From: Pseudooceanicola endophyticus
GTDB taxonomy: Bacteria > Pseudomonadota > Alphaproteobacteria > Rhodobacterales > Rhodobacteraceae
DNA: 64,000 nucleotides
Direction of reading: 5' to 3'
Assembly (NCBI RefSeq): GCF_018760365.1
Contig: NZ_JAHIAB010000003.1
Span: 310,001 to 374,000, forward strand
The position numbers and the translations under genes were made by a program. Of this stretch, positions 27,339-34,706 are shown in pieces. The notes under the pieces are model-generated. The model was not told the origin of the DNA and did not search any database. It worked only from the letters and a program-made list of their open reading frames with translations. Numbering within the stretch: position 1 is the stretch's first letter; each line of letters opens with the position of its first letter.

Positions 27339-28364
27339 CTAGCCCGGCGGTGGTGCCGGGGCGCCGTCCTGTGGCATGGGAGGGGCGGAAAGTCCGCCGC
27401 GCAGGGCGCGTTCGGCCGGGCGGCGACGCAGCATCGGGGCGGCAGGGCTTGGCGCGGGGCCCATGACGGCGCGAATCTGTGCGCGTTCCCGGGGGGATAG
27501 CGTGGCCAGCGCCAGCGGCCCGGGCCAGAAGCTTTCGCAGATCGCCCCCTCGGCCTCCAGCAGTTCGTGCTCTGCGCAGACGATGTGCACATAGCGGATT
27601 TGTCGCAATCGGTGCAGCCGTCCGATCCTTGGAAGGACGGTCAGCGCCCGGGCCGGCACGAGGCTGGCGAGGCGGGGCACGAAGACCCGGTGCTGCGGCG
27701 ACAGCACCAGGTCGTTTTCCGGCATCCCCGGCGCAAGCGCATCGACGCGCAGCCGGACCGGCGCCTGGTCGGGCTGCGCGCCCAGCTCCAGCGTCTGGTG
27801 CAGCACCAGCCGGGCGGTGGTGGTGCCGCCATCGGCGCGCCGCAGCAGGTCCCCGGGTTTCAGCGCCTCTGCGGCGACGGGACCGCCCGGGGTGGCAATC
27901 CGCGTCCCGGCGGCGAAACAGGCGGGCAGGGTGCTGGCGTAGGGAATCTGGCCCTGCACATTGTCATAGGTGCACACCACCGTCAGCGGCGTGTCCAAGG
28001 GCGGCATGGTGCCGTAGATGGCGAAGGCGTGGGCCGTCCAGGCGTTGTTGTCCAATGAGATGACGGAGATGTAGTAGGTGTTGCCGGCGCCGTCGCTAAG
28101 CTCGATCAGGTATTCGGATTCGATCTGCGTCCCGGCGGAATAGGTGGTGCCGTCCAGCGTGACGTCATTGACCAGCGTCTGGGGCTGCTCATCGTCGAAA
28201 TAAGCATCCGCATCCTCGACCTGGATCGACTGCGATGCCGCATTGCCGGCGATGGTGACCGTATCGGTCCCATGGTTGAACTGCGATCCGTCGTTGCTGT
28301 TGAACGTGTAGGACGTGGTCGACAGGTAGGATATGTCGAAAAGATAGAGGGTTTGCTGTGTCAT
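27339..28364 (-). CDS. Hint-domain protein
   Basis: 341 residues. The first 150 are Asp/Thr/Ser/Tyr-rich with low charge variety, typical of secreted or surface proteins of this group. From about residue 148 a Hint (hedgehog/intein) domain begins at ACFAAGTRIATPGG, followed by EALKPGDLLRR and LVLSPQHRVFV. A Pro/Arg-rich tail ends the protein. Hint domains can self-cleave at the Cys; the role of these alphaproteobacterial versions is not established. No classical signal peptide is visible. Confidence 0.8.
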   Translation of the reverse strand: MTQQTLYLFDISYLSTTSYTFNSNDGSQFNHGTDTVTIAGNAASQSIQVEDADAYFDDEQPQTLVNDVTLDGTTYSAGTQIESEYLIELSDGAGNTYYISVISLDNNAWTAHAFAIYGTMPPLDTPLTVVCTYDNVQGQIPYASTLPACFAAGTRIATPGGPVAAEALKPGDLLRRADGGTTTARLVLHQTLELGAQPDQAPVRLRVDALAPGMPENDLVLSPQHRVFVPRLASLVPARALTVLPRIGRLHRLRQIRYVHIVCAEHELLEAEGAICESFWPGPLALATLSPRERAQIRAVMGPAPSPAAPMLRRRPAERALRGGLSAPPMPQDGAPAPPPG

Positions 28365-28403
28365 CTTCCGCCGCGCCCGCCGAACGGGACGGAGGATCGC
28401 GCC

Positions 28404-29099
28404 TCAGGATTGCGGATCCGTTAACCGGCGCTGGCGAATGCGGGTCCAGGACAGGGAGACATGGGCGCGGTGCAGCAGGGCCGCGGCCTGCAGGTCGCCT
28501 GCCTCCAGAGCGGCGGTGACCTGGGCGACCTCGCGTGCGAAAAGCGTCATCTCCTCCGTCAGGTCCAGGGCAGAGGCCTGCAGCGAATGCAGCCAGATCC
28601 GCGCGGTCTGGAAATAGAGATGCGTGGCGAAATCCATCAGCGGCACATTGGCCGACAGCGCCTTCTGGGCCAGCACGAAATCCATGATCAGACGGGCAAA
28701 GGCACGCTGGCAGGCGGGATCGGGCGTCAGCGCGCCGGCCCGGGCGCCGATGTCACGGAAGCGCGCCAGAAGCGCCGCGTCGGGGGGGACCGGGTCCAGG
28801 GTCGCGGCCAGCTGCGCCAGCTCCAGGCGCAGCCGGTAGATCTGGTCCAGCTCCTCGTCGCGCAGGTCGGTGACGAAGGTGCCGACCCCATGGACCGACA
28901 CCAGCAGACCCGCCGCCTCGAGCCGGGCCAGGACGCGGCGCAGCGGCGTGCGGGAGATGCCGAATTCCTCGGCCAGTTCGGTTTCGGCCAGTCGCATCCC
29001 CGGCGGATAGTCGAGCAGGCAGATGCGGTCGCGCAGCTCTTCCTCCAGCGCATCCGCGCGGTCGCGGGCACTGGGCGGGGCGTCTTCGGTCAGGGGCAT
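28404..29099 (-). CDS. GntR-family (FCD) transcriptional regulator
   Basis: 231 residues. An N-terminal winged HTH (GMRLAETELAEEFGISRTPLRRVLARLEAAGLL) and a C-terminal all-helical FCD ligand domain with the metal/ligand histidines in HLYFQTARIW and LHRAHVSLS. It is the third gene of a tight minus-strand operon (4-bp gaps) with the M20 deacetylase and ectoine hydrolase, so it probably controls ectoine use and may bind the paired 12-bp repeats in the divergent promoter. It is not the MocR-type EnuR known from related bacteria. Confidence 0.85.
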   Translation of the reverse strand: MPLTEDAPPSARDRADALEEELRDRICLLDYPPGMRLAETELAEEFGISRTPLRRVLARLEAAGLLVSVHGVGTFVTDLRDEELDQIYRLRLELAQLAATLDPVPPDAALLARFRDIGARAGALTPDPACQRAFARLIMDFVLAQKALSANVPLMDFATHLYFQTARIWLHSLQASALDLTEEMTLFAREVAQVTAALEAGDLQAAALLHRAHVSLSWTRIRQRRLTDPQS

Positions 29100-29102
29100 G
29101 TC

Positions 29103-30260
29103 TCAGGTCCGGCCATGGGCATCGGCCAGCTTGTGCAGCAGCGCCAGCCCCTGTGCAAGCTGATCGAGAGAGATGTATTCATCTGGCTTGTGCGCCTGCT
29201 CGATGGAGCCCGGACCGCAGACGATGGCCTGCATCCCGAGCGCCTGGAACAGCCCCGCCTCGGTGCCGAAGGGCACGCAGGCGGCGGTATTGGCGCCGCT
29301 CAGCCGCATCACCAGGTCGCGGATGGCGTTTTCGGGCATCGGCTCCAGCCCAGCGACCTCTCCGATTACCGTGGTTTCGATGGCGGCCTGCGGCGCGACG
29401 GCCCGCATCCCGGGCAGCAGGTCCGCGACCAGCCGGGCGACCTCGGCCTTGACGTAGTGCTGGTCGGCGGCATTGACCGGGCGCATCTCCCACTCCAGCG
29501 TGGCGCGGCCGGGGATGACGTTGTGGGCGACACCGCCATGCAGGGCGCCGATGTTGATCGTCGTGTGCGGCGGATCGAAGGGGCTGTCGGCGGGGGCGCG
29601 GGTCTCCAGCTCCTGGCGCAGCTCCAGCAGGCGGGCGATGTAGCGCGCCGCCATCTCTACCGCGTTGACGCCGCGCCCGGGCGCGGATCCGTGCCCCTCG
29701 GCGCCGGTGAAGCGCACGGTGTATTCGCAGCAGCCCTTATGCCCCTCGATCACCTGCATCAGCGTGGGCTCTCCGATCAGCGCAAGCGCGGGCCGGATGT
29801 CGCGTTTCGCCAGTTCCTCGACCAGGGCGCGGGCGCCAAGGCAGCCGGTCTCCTCGTCATGGGTGAAGGCGAAATGCACGGGCACCTCGGTCGCGACCTC
29901 AGCCAGGCGCGGGGCCATGGCCAGGCAGATCGCGATGAACCCCTTCATGTCGCAGGTGCCGCGCCCGTAAAGCAGGCCCTCCGCCTCGATCATCTGGAAA
30001 GGGTCGGTGGCCCAGACCTGATCGGTCACCGGCACAACGTCGCTGTGCCCCGACAGCACCAGCCCGCCCGAGACCTCCGGACCCAGCGTCGCCCAGAGGT
30101 TGGCCTTGCGACCGCTGGAGTCGCGCAGGATCTCGACCCGGGCGCCGGCCTCTTCCAGAACCCCGGCGATGTAGCCGATGGCATCAAGGTTGCTTTCCGT
30201 CGACACGCTCGGGCAGGCGATCAGCTGCCCGAGATGCCGTTTCACCGTCTCCAGATCCAC
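29103..30260 (-). CDS. M20 deacetylase, ArgE-like, probably for acetyl-diaminobutyrate
   Basis: 385 residues of the ArgE/DapE family. Metal-site motifs SGHSDVVPVTD and YGRGTCDMKGF, and catalytic glutamates in FTHDEETGCLGA. Acetylornithine deacetylase is the closest generic name, but the gene lies 4 bp from ectoine hydrolase, whose product N-acetyl-2,4-diaminobutyrate needs deacetylation; some ectoine degraders use an M20 enzyme for this (DoeB2-type). The function is inferred from context. Confidence 0.8.
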   Translation of the reverse strand: MDLETVKRHLGQLIACPSVSTESNLDAIGYIAGVLEEAGARVEILRDSSGRKANLWATLGPEVSGGLVLSGHSDVVPVTDQVWATDPFQMIEAEGLLYGRGTCDMKGFIAICLAMAPRLAEVATEVPVHFAFTHDEETGCLGARALVEELAKRDIRPALALIGEPTLMQVIEGHKGCCEYTVRFTGAEGHGSAPGRGVNAVEMAARYIARLLELRQELETRAPADSPFDPPHTTINIGALHGGVAHNVIPGRATLEWEMRPVNAADQHYVKAEVARLVADLLPGMRAVAPQAAIETTVIGEVAGLEPMPENAIRDLVMRLSGANTAACVPFGTEAGLFQALGMQAIVCGPGSIEQAHKPDEYISLDQLAQGLALLHKLADAHGRT

Positions 30261-30263
30261 GCT

Positions 30264-31448
30264 TCAGTCCTTCACGAAAAGCTTTCGTTCCACGTTGCAA
30301 AGGGTTTCCGCAGCACCATTTTCCTTGATCAGGATGGTCTCGGTCGTCTCCAGCCCCCAGTCATCCATCCAGAGGCCCGGCATGAAGTGGAAGGTCATGC
30401 CCGGTTGCAGCACCGTCTCGTCCAGCGCCCGGATCGAGACGGTGTGTTCGCCCCAGTCCGGCGGATAGGACAGGCCCACCGCATAGCCCGCGCGGTTGGG
30501 CCGTTCGATCCCCACTTTCAGCAGCGCGGTGTCCAGAGCCCGGGCGATATCGCAGGCGCGGTTGCCGGCGCGCGCCACCTCGATGCCGTTGTTCAGACCT
30601 TCGGTCAGCGCCTCGGCGGCATCGGCCATGAACTGCGGCGGCTTGCCGAAGAAGATCGAACGGCACAGCGGCGCGTGGTAGCGCCGATAGCAGCCCGACT
30701 GTTCGATGAAGGTGCATTCGCCGCGCTTCAGCGCCTCTCCGTTCCAGGTCAGATGCGGGGCGCTCGCGTCCTCTCCCGAGGGCAGCAGCGGCACGATGGC
30801 GGGGTAGTCGCCCCAGCTGTCATCCTCGCCCTGGACCGAGGTCTTGAACAGCTCGCCCACCAGGTCGTGCTTGCGCATCCCCGGTTCCGCCAGCTCGATC
30901 GCGCGGTGGATCACCAGCTCCGAGATCCGCGCGGCGCGGCGCATGAAGGCCAGCTCCTCCTCGGACTTGATCAGGCGCTGCCAGTTCACCAGCGTCGAGG
31001 CGTCGCGGATCGTCGCATCGGGCAACCCGTCGACCAGCACCGCATGGGCCTTGGCGGTGTAGAAATAGGTCTCCATCTCGACCCCGATGCGGGCATTGCC
31101 ATAGCCCATGATCCGCAGGTGGCTGGCCAGGTCCTCCATCGGGTGGTTGTCGGGGTTCTGGATGTAGCGGTCGGCGTAGAACAGGATCTTGTCGTGATCC
31201 ATCCAGACCGTGCGCTTGGCGCCGTTGGCATCCTGAAGCCGGCCCCACCAGAAGGGCTCTCCGTCCATCGGCAGGATCACCCCCTGGTGGACATAGAAGG
31301 ACCAGCCGTCATAGCCGGTCAGCCAGTACTGGTTCGACGGGTTGGTGACGAACAGGACGTCGATCCCGGCTTCGGCCATGGCCTGCCGGGTGATACGGAT
31401 CCGCCGGTCATATTCGGCGGCAGAGAAGGGAGCCTTGCTGGCGGACAT
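30264..31448 (-). CDS. doeA: Ectoine hydrolase
   Basis: About 394 residues with an M24/creatinase-like fold: N-terminal domain with FVTNPSNQYWLTGYDGWSF, and a pita-bread domain from about residue 150 (LIKSEEELAFMRRAARISE, EQSGCYRRYHAPL, GLSYPPDWGEHTVSI, FHFMPGLW). These are hallmarks of DoeA/EutD, which opens the ectoine ring. I prefer the ATG at 31448; the ATG at 31466 has no ribosome-binding site and abuts an operator-like repeat. First gene of the minus-strand operon, divergent from eutB. Confidence 0.88.
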   Translation of the reverse strand: MSASKAPFSAAEYDRRIRITRQAMAEAGIDVLFVTNPSNQYWLTGYDGWSFYVHQGVILPMDGEPFWWGRLQDANGAKRTVWMDHDKILFYADRYIQNPDNHPMEDLASHLRIMGYGNARIGVEMETYFYTAKAHAVLVDGLPDATIRDASTLVNWQRLIKSEEELAFMRRAARISELVIHRAIELAEPGMRKHDLVGELFKTSVQGEDDSWGDYPAIVPLLPSGEDASAPHLTWNGEALKRGECTFIEQSGCYRRYHAPLCRSIFFGKPPQFMADAAEALTEGLNNGIEVARAGNRACDIARALDTALLKVGIERPNRAGYAVGLSYPPDWGEHTVSIRALDETVLQPGMTFHFMPGLWMDDWGLETTETILIKENGAAETLCNVERKLFVKD

Positions 31449-31467
31449 CCGGGAGGGCCTTTCCATA

Positions 31468-31583
31468 TGTGTACATCATGAGCGGCGATGCATCCACCTG
31501 TCGTCGAAAACCCCCATATTCGATAAGATTGGCGGATTTCATTTTGTCAATTGCGACGACTCGGTGAACGTTGTGTACATCAT
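31468..31583. promoter_or_regulatory. Two identical operator-like repeats between doeA and eutB
   Basis: The 12-mer TGTGTACATCAT occurs at 31468-31479 and again at 31572-31583, in the same orientation and 104 bp apart (about ten helical turns). Its TGTACA core with outer GT/AC resembles operators of FCD-type GntR regulators, and such a regulator is encoded in the same locus. One copy lies 20 bp before the preferred doeA start and the other 48 bp before the eutB leader ORF. Confidence 0.55.
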
Positions 31584-31630
31584 TGAAGATCGTGCCCCCC
31601 AACCGTCAATCGGGATTCACAGGAGCCGCC

Positions 31631-31699
31631 ATGGAATTTTCAGCCAGCCCCGTGCCGACCCTGGCCACCGCCCGCCCTTTGGGCAGGTGTGCCCGATGA
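31631..31699 (+). CDS. 22-codon leader ORF coupled to eutB
   Basis: ATG at 31631 has a strong AGGAG box 5 nt upstream and encodes MEFSASPVPTLATARPLG plus four residues before TGA at 31697-31699. That stop overlaps the ATG of eutB (31696), which has no good ribosome-binding site of its own. This layout fits translational coupling. It could be a regulatory leader peptide or a remnant of a lost upstream gene such as eutA; no similarity to EutA is evident. Confidence 0.5.
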   Translation: MEFSASPVPTLATARPLGRCAR

Positions 31700-32697
31700 G
31701 GGCGCCGGACCTGTCGGATGTCCTGGCGGCGGCCCGGGTGATCCGGGGCCAGGCCGATGCCACGCCGATGGTGCCCTCGGCGCTTTCGGCGCGGCTGGGC
31801 TGCGACCTGTGGCTGAAGCTTGAGACCTGCCAACCCACCGGAGCCTTCAAGCTGCGCGGGGCGCTGAATGCCGTGGCCGGGCTGGGCGCGGTGCCGGGGG
31901 TGATCTGCTGTTCCACCGGCAACCATGGCCGGGCGCTGGCCCATGCCGCCCGGGCGCGCGGGCTGCGGGCGGTGGTCTGCATGTCGTCGCTGGTGCCGCA
32001 GGCCAAGGTCGACGGCATCCGCGCGCTTGGCGCCGAGGTGGTGATCCACGGCCACAGCCAGGATGAGGCCCAGGCCGAAAGTGCCCGCCGTGCGCGCGTC
32101 GAGGGGCTGGTCGAGGTCCCGCCCTTCGACGATCCGCGGGTGATTGCCGGGCAGGGCACCATCGCCCTTGAAATGCTGGCACAGCAGCCCGACCTCGACA
32201 CGCTTCTGGTGCCCTTGTCCGGGGGCGGACTGGCCGCCGGCATGGCTCTGGCTGCCCGGGCGATCCGCCCCGATATCCGGGTGATCGGGCTGACCATGGC
32301 ACGCGGGGCGGCGATGCAGGCCTCTCTTGTGGCGGGCCATCCGGTCGAACTGCCGGAGGTGGAGAGCCTGGCGGACAGCCTGGGCGGCGGGATCGGCCTG
32401 GACAACCGGCTGACCCTGGCGCTGTGCCGGCGCCACCTGGACGAGGTGATCCTGCTGTCCGAGGAGGAGATCCGCGACGCCATGCAGGCACTGTTCCACG
32501 AGGACCGGCTGGTGGCCGAGGGCGCTTCGGTCGTGGGGATCGCGGCGCTGCTGTCGGGCAGGGTGCCGGCGCGCGGGCGCATCGGCACGGTGATCACCGG
32601 GCGCAATGTCGACATGGATCAGTTCCTGCGGGTGATCACCGGGCAGGATCTTCAGTTGGGAGAGGTGATCGTGAAGGGGAAACGCTATGGCGCATGA
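31696..32697 (+). CDS. eutB: Hydroxyectoine-utilisation dehydratase (threonine dehydratase-like)
   Basis: 333 residues of the fold-type II PLP family. PLP-Lys in PTGAFKLRGALNA, CCSTGNHGRALAHAA for phosphate and substrate, and the Gly loop PLSGGGLAAGMAL. Members of this group in ectoine loci convert hydroxyectoine towards ectoine together with EutC; threonine dehydratase is the alternative from sequence alone. The start overlaps the leader ORF stop. Overlaps eutC by 11 bp. Confidence 0.85.
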   Translation: MRAPDLSDVLAAARVIRGQADATPMVPSALSARLGCDLWLKLETCQPTGAFKLRGALNAVAGLGAVPGVICCSTGNHGRALAHAARARGLRAVVCMSSLVPQAKVDGIRALGAEVVIHGHSQDEAQAESARRARVEGLVEVPPFDDPRVIAGQGTIALEMLAQQPDLDTLLVPLSGGGLAAGMALAARAIRPDIRVIGLTMARGAAMQASLVAGHPVELPEVESLADSLGGGIGLDNRLTLALCRRHLDEVILLSEEEIRDAMQALFHEDRLVAEGASVVGIAALLSGRVPARGRIGTVITGRNVDMDQFLRVITGQDLQLGEVIVKGKRYGA

Positions 32698-33667
32698 CAT
32701 CCGCATCCTGACCGAGTCCGAGCTGCGCGGTGCGGTGACGCTGGACCTGCCGCTGATCGACGCGATCGAGGCCGGGTTTGCCGCGCTTGCGGGCGGCGCG
32801 GTGGTGATGCCGCCGGTCCTGTCGATGGCCCTGCCGCAGGTCCATGGCGAGGTTGATGTGAAGACCGCCTACGTGCCGGGGCTGGAGGGCTTTGCCATAA
32901 AGGTCTCTCCGGGGTTTTTCGACAATCCGAAGCGGGGCCTGCCCAGCCTGAACGGCTTGATGGTGCTGCTTTCGGCGACCACGGGCCAGGTGCGGGCGGT
33001 GTTTCTGGACAATGGCTACCTGACCGACCTGCGCACCGCTGCCGCAGGGGCGGTTGCGGCCCGCCATCTTGCGCCTCCGGTGGTCGAGACGCTTGGCATC
33101 CTGGGGACGGGCGTGCAGGCCCGGCTGCAGGCCCGGGCGGCGCATCTGGTCCGACCATTTGCAAACTGTATCCTCTGGGGGCGTGACTTTGCAAAGGCGT
33201 CCCGCTGCGCGGAGGATATTGCAAAGAGCACAGGTGCAATTTGCAGAGTGGCTGCAAATCCAGCGGAGGTCCTGGCGGCCAGCCAGCTGGTTGTGACGAC
33301 GACGCCGGCCACCGTTCCATTGATCACCCCGGAGATGCTGCACCCCGGGCTGCACATCACCGCCATGGGGTCGGATCAGGCCGGCAAGGCCGAGGTCGCG
33401 GGCGCCGCCTTCGCGGCCATGGATATGGCGGTCTGCGATGACGTGGCACAATGCGAGGCCTTCGGAGAGCTGCGCGGCGCCCGGGCGGCAGGCTATGCCG
33501 GTCAGCCCGCCAGTCTTGGGCAGGTGGTGACGGGCACGGCGCCGGGGCGGATCTCGGACGGCCAGGTGACGCTGTGCGACCTGACCGGCACCGGCGTCCA
33601 GGACACGGCCATCGCCAGTTTCGTCATCGGGTGCCTGGGTGATGCGGGCACGGTGATCCGCAACTAG
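32687..33667 (+). CDS. eutC: Ectoine-utilisation protein, ornithine cyclodeaminase/mu-crystallin family
   Basis: 326 residues. Contains the family's KTAYVPGLEGFAIKVSPGF substrate region, LTDLRTAAAGAVAARHLAP and the Rossmann motif LGILGTGVQARLQARAA, then ITAMGSDQAGKAEV. In ectoine loci EutC acts with EutB on hydroxyectoine. An odd stretch at 33158-33260 uses GCA for Ala five times and contains six TGCAAA-like words, unlike the GC-rich codon use around it. Confidence 0.86.
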   Translation: MAHDIRILTESELRGAVTLDLPLIDAIEAGFAALAGGAVVMPPVLSMALPQVHGEVDVKTAYVPGLEGFAIKVSPGFFDNPKRGLPSLNGLMVLLSATTGQVRAVFLDNGYLTDLRTAAAGAVAARHLAPPVVETLGILGTGVQARLQARAAHLVRPFANCILWGRDFAKASRCAEDIAKSTGAICRVAANPAEVLAASQLVVTTTPATVPLITPEMLHPGLHITAMGSDQAGKAEVAGAAFAAMDMAVCDDVAQCEAFGELRGARAAGYAGQPASLGQVVTGTAPGRISDGQVTLCDLTGTGVQDTAIASFVIGCLGDAGTVIRN

Positions 33668-33695
33668 GCCGGGCCCGGCACCCTCCGGAAAGGAA

Positions 33696-33722
33696 AACCC
33701 GCGTCCCTGACGGGCGCGGGTT
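33696..33722 (+). terminator. Terminator after eutC
   Basis: An 8-bp stem AACCCGCG / CGCGGGTT with an 11-nt loop, followed by TCTTC. Also usable for the convergent DUF882 gene. Confidence 0.65.
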
Positions 33723-33767
33723 CTTCGGATCCGGCGGTGCGGAACGGGCAGGGGCGATCCCCCGGCC

Positions 33768-34337
33768 TCAGGCGCCCCAGGTGCGGACGGGACCGCAGTC
33801 CATGTGCACGAAATCGGAGTGGGAGTAGCGCCCGACGCCCCCGGCATGGCAGCTGAGGGCCGCCTTGGCCATCTGGTTCACCGAGCGTGAGCCGAGACGC
33901 AGGTCGGCGGCCTGGGCCTGCATGTGCAGGGAGTGCTTGGCGACACCGCTGGAGCGCGAGCGCAGCATGGCGTTGGTCTTGGGCGTGCGGTAGCCCGACA
34001 GCAGCAGGTAGGGTTCGTTGACATCCAGCAGCTTGTGCGTGGCGGCGATGATGTCAATGGTGCGCGGATCGATCGACTTGGTCTCGTTCTGGCGCCAGTC
34101 GCGCATGAAGCCCGAGATCTCGGTCAGCGCGTCCTTGATGTACTGGCCCTCGACCCAGTAGATCATGTCGATCTTCTCACCGGTCCGGGCCGAGTACATC
34201 TTGACCCTGCGGATGTCGCCGCTACCGCGAAGAAAGCCTGCTGCGTTGGAATAGGTGGGGGTCGCGACCACAGCTGTTGCCATGAACGCACCCAGAAGCG
34301 AACGGCGCGAAATGCCCGCGATCTTCTGCTCTGCCAT
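33768..34337 (-). CDS. DUF882/YcbK-family protein, Tat-exported
   Basis: 189 residues. A twin-arginine signal (SRRSLLGAFMATAVVATP) is followed by a peptidase M15-like domain with SGYRTPKTNAML, SLHMQAQAADLRL (zinc ligands His and Asp) and FVHMDCGPVRTW. Such proteins are thought to act on murein in the periplasm. Divergent from an L,D-transpeptidase gene, which supports a cell-wall role. Confidence 0.88.
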   Translation of the reverse strand: MAEQKIAGISRRSLLGAFMATAVVATPTYSNAAGFLRGSGDIRRVKMYSARTGEKIDMIYWVEGQYIKDALTEISGFMRDWRQNETKSIDPRTIDIIAATHKLLDVNEPYLLLSGYRTPKTNAMLRSRSSGVAKHSLHMQAQAADLRLGSRSVNQMAKAALSCHAGGVGRYSHSDFVHMDCGPVRTWGA

Positions 34338-34706
34338 TGGTTGTCTGTCCCGTCGTGTCTGCCGTCAGTCTTTTTTTGTATGGAACTGCGCGGGGTCCGC
34401 GCACGTTCCTCTTCATCCCCAAGTGTGCGGGTTTTATGGCACAGGGGTAAATTTTCTCAAACCGTGCAAATTCCCGGCCCCTACGGAACCTCTGGATTTC
34501 GGCGGGATCTCGCGCAATTTGCACGCGGATGGGACCGTAAATCCGCTCATGACCGTTCAGACAGCAGCACTGTCGCAACGGGTTGACAGGAATATTGCCG
34601 CGCTAGCTTTTCACGGTGGACGCGGTTCGCGCCTTCCGGGAAACTGGCGAACGCGGCGCACCTCCCCGTCCCGAATGCGCCGAATCCCGTTTGGAAGGAG
34701 CCCCTT
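34338..34706. promoter_or_regulatory. Divergent intergenic region with a spaced inverted repeat
   Basis: 369 bp between the DUF882 and L,D-transpeptidase genes with no gene seen. GTGCAAATT at 34464-34472 and its exact complement AATTTGCAC at 34516-34524 form a 9-bp inverted repeat with centres 52 bp apart, close to five helical turns. A TTGACA at 34583 could be a -35 element for the plus-strand gene but lacks a well-spaced -10. Confidence 0.35.

Noticed and set aside
28461-31481. A 1006-residue plus-strand frame opposite the ectoine operon
   Set aside because: It is antisense to three clear genes, has Arg/Gly/His-rich composition and no domain.
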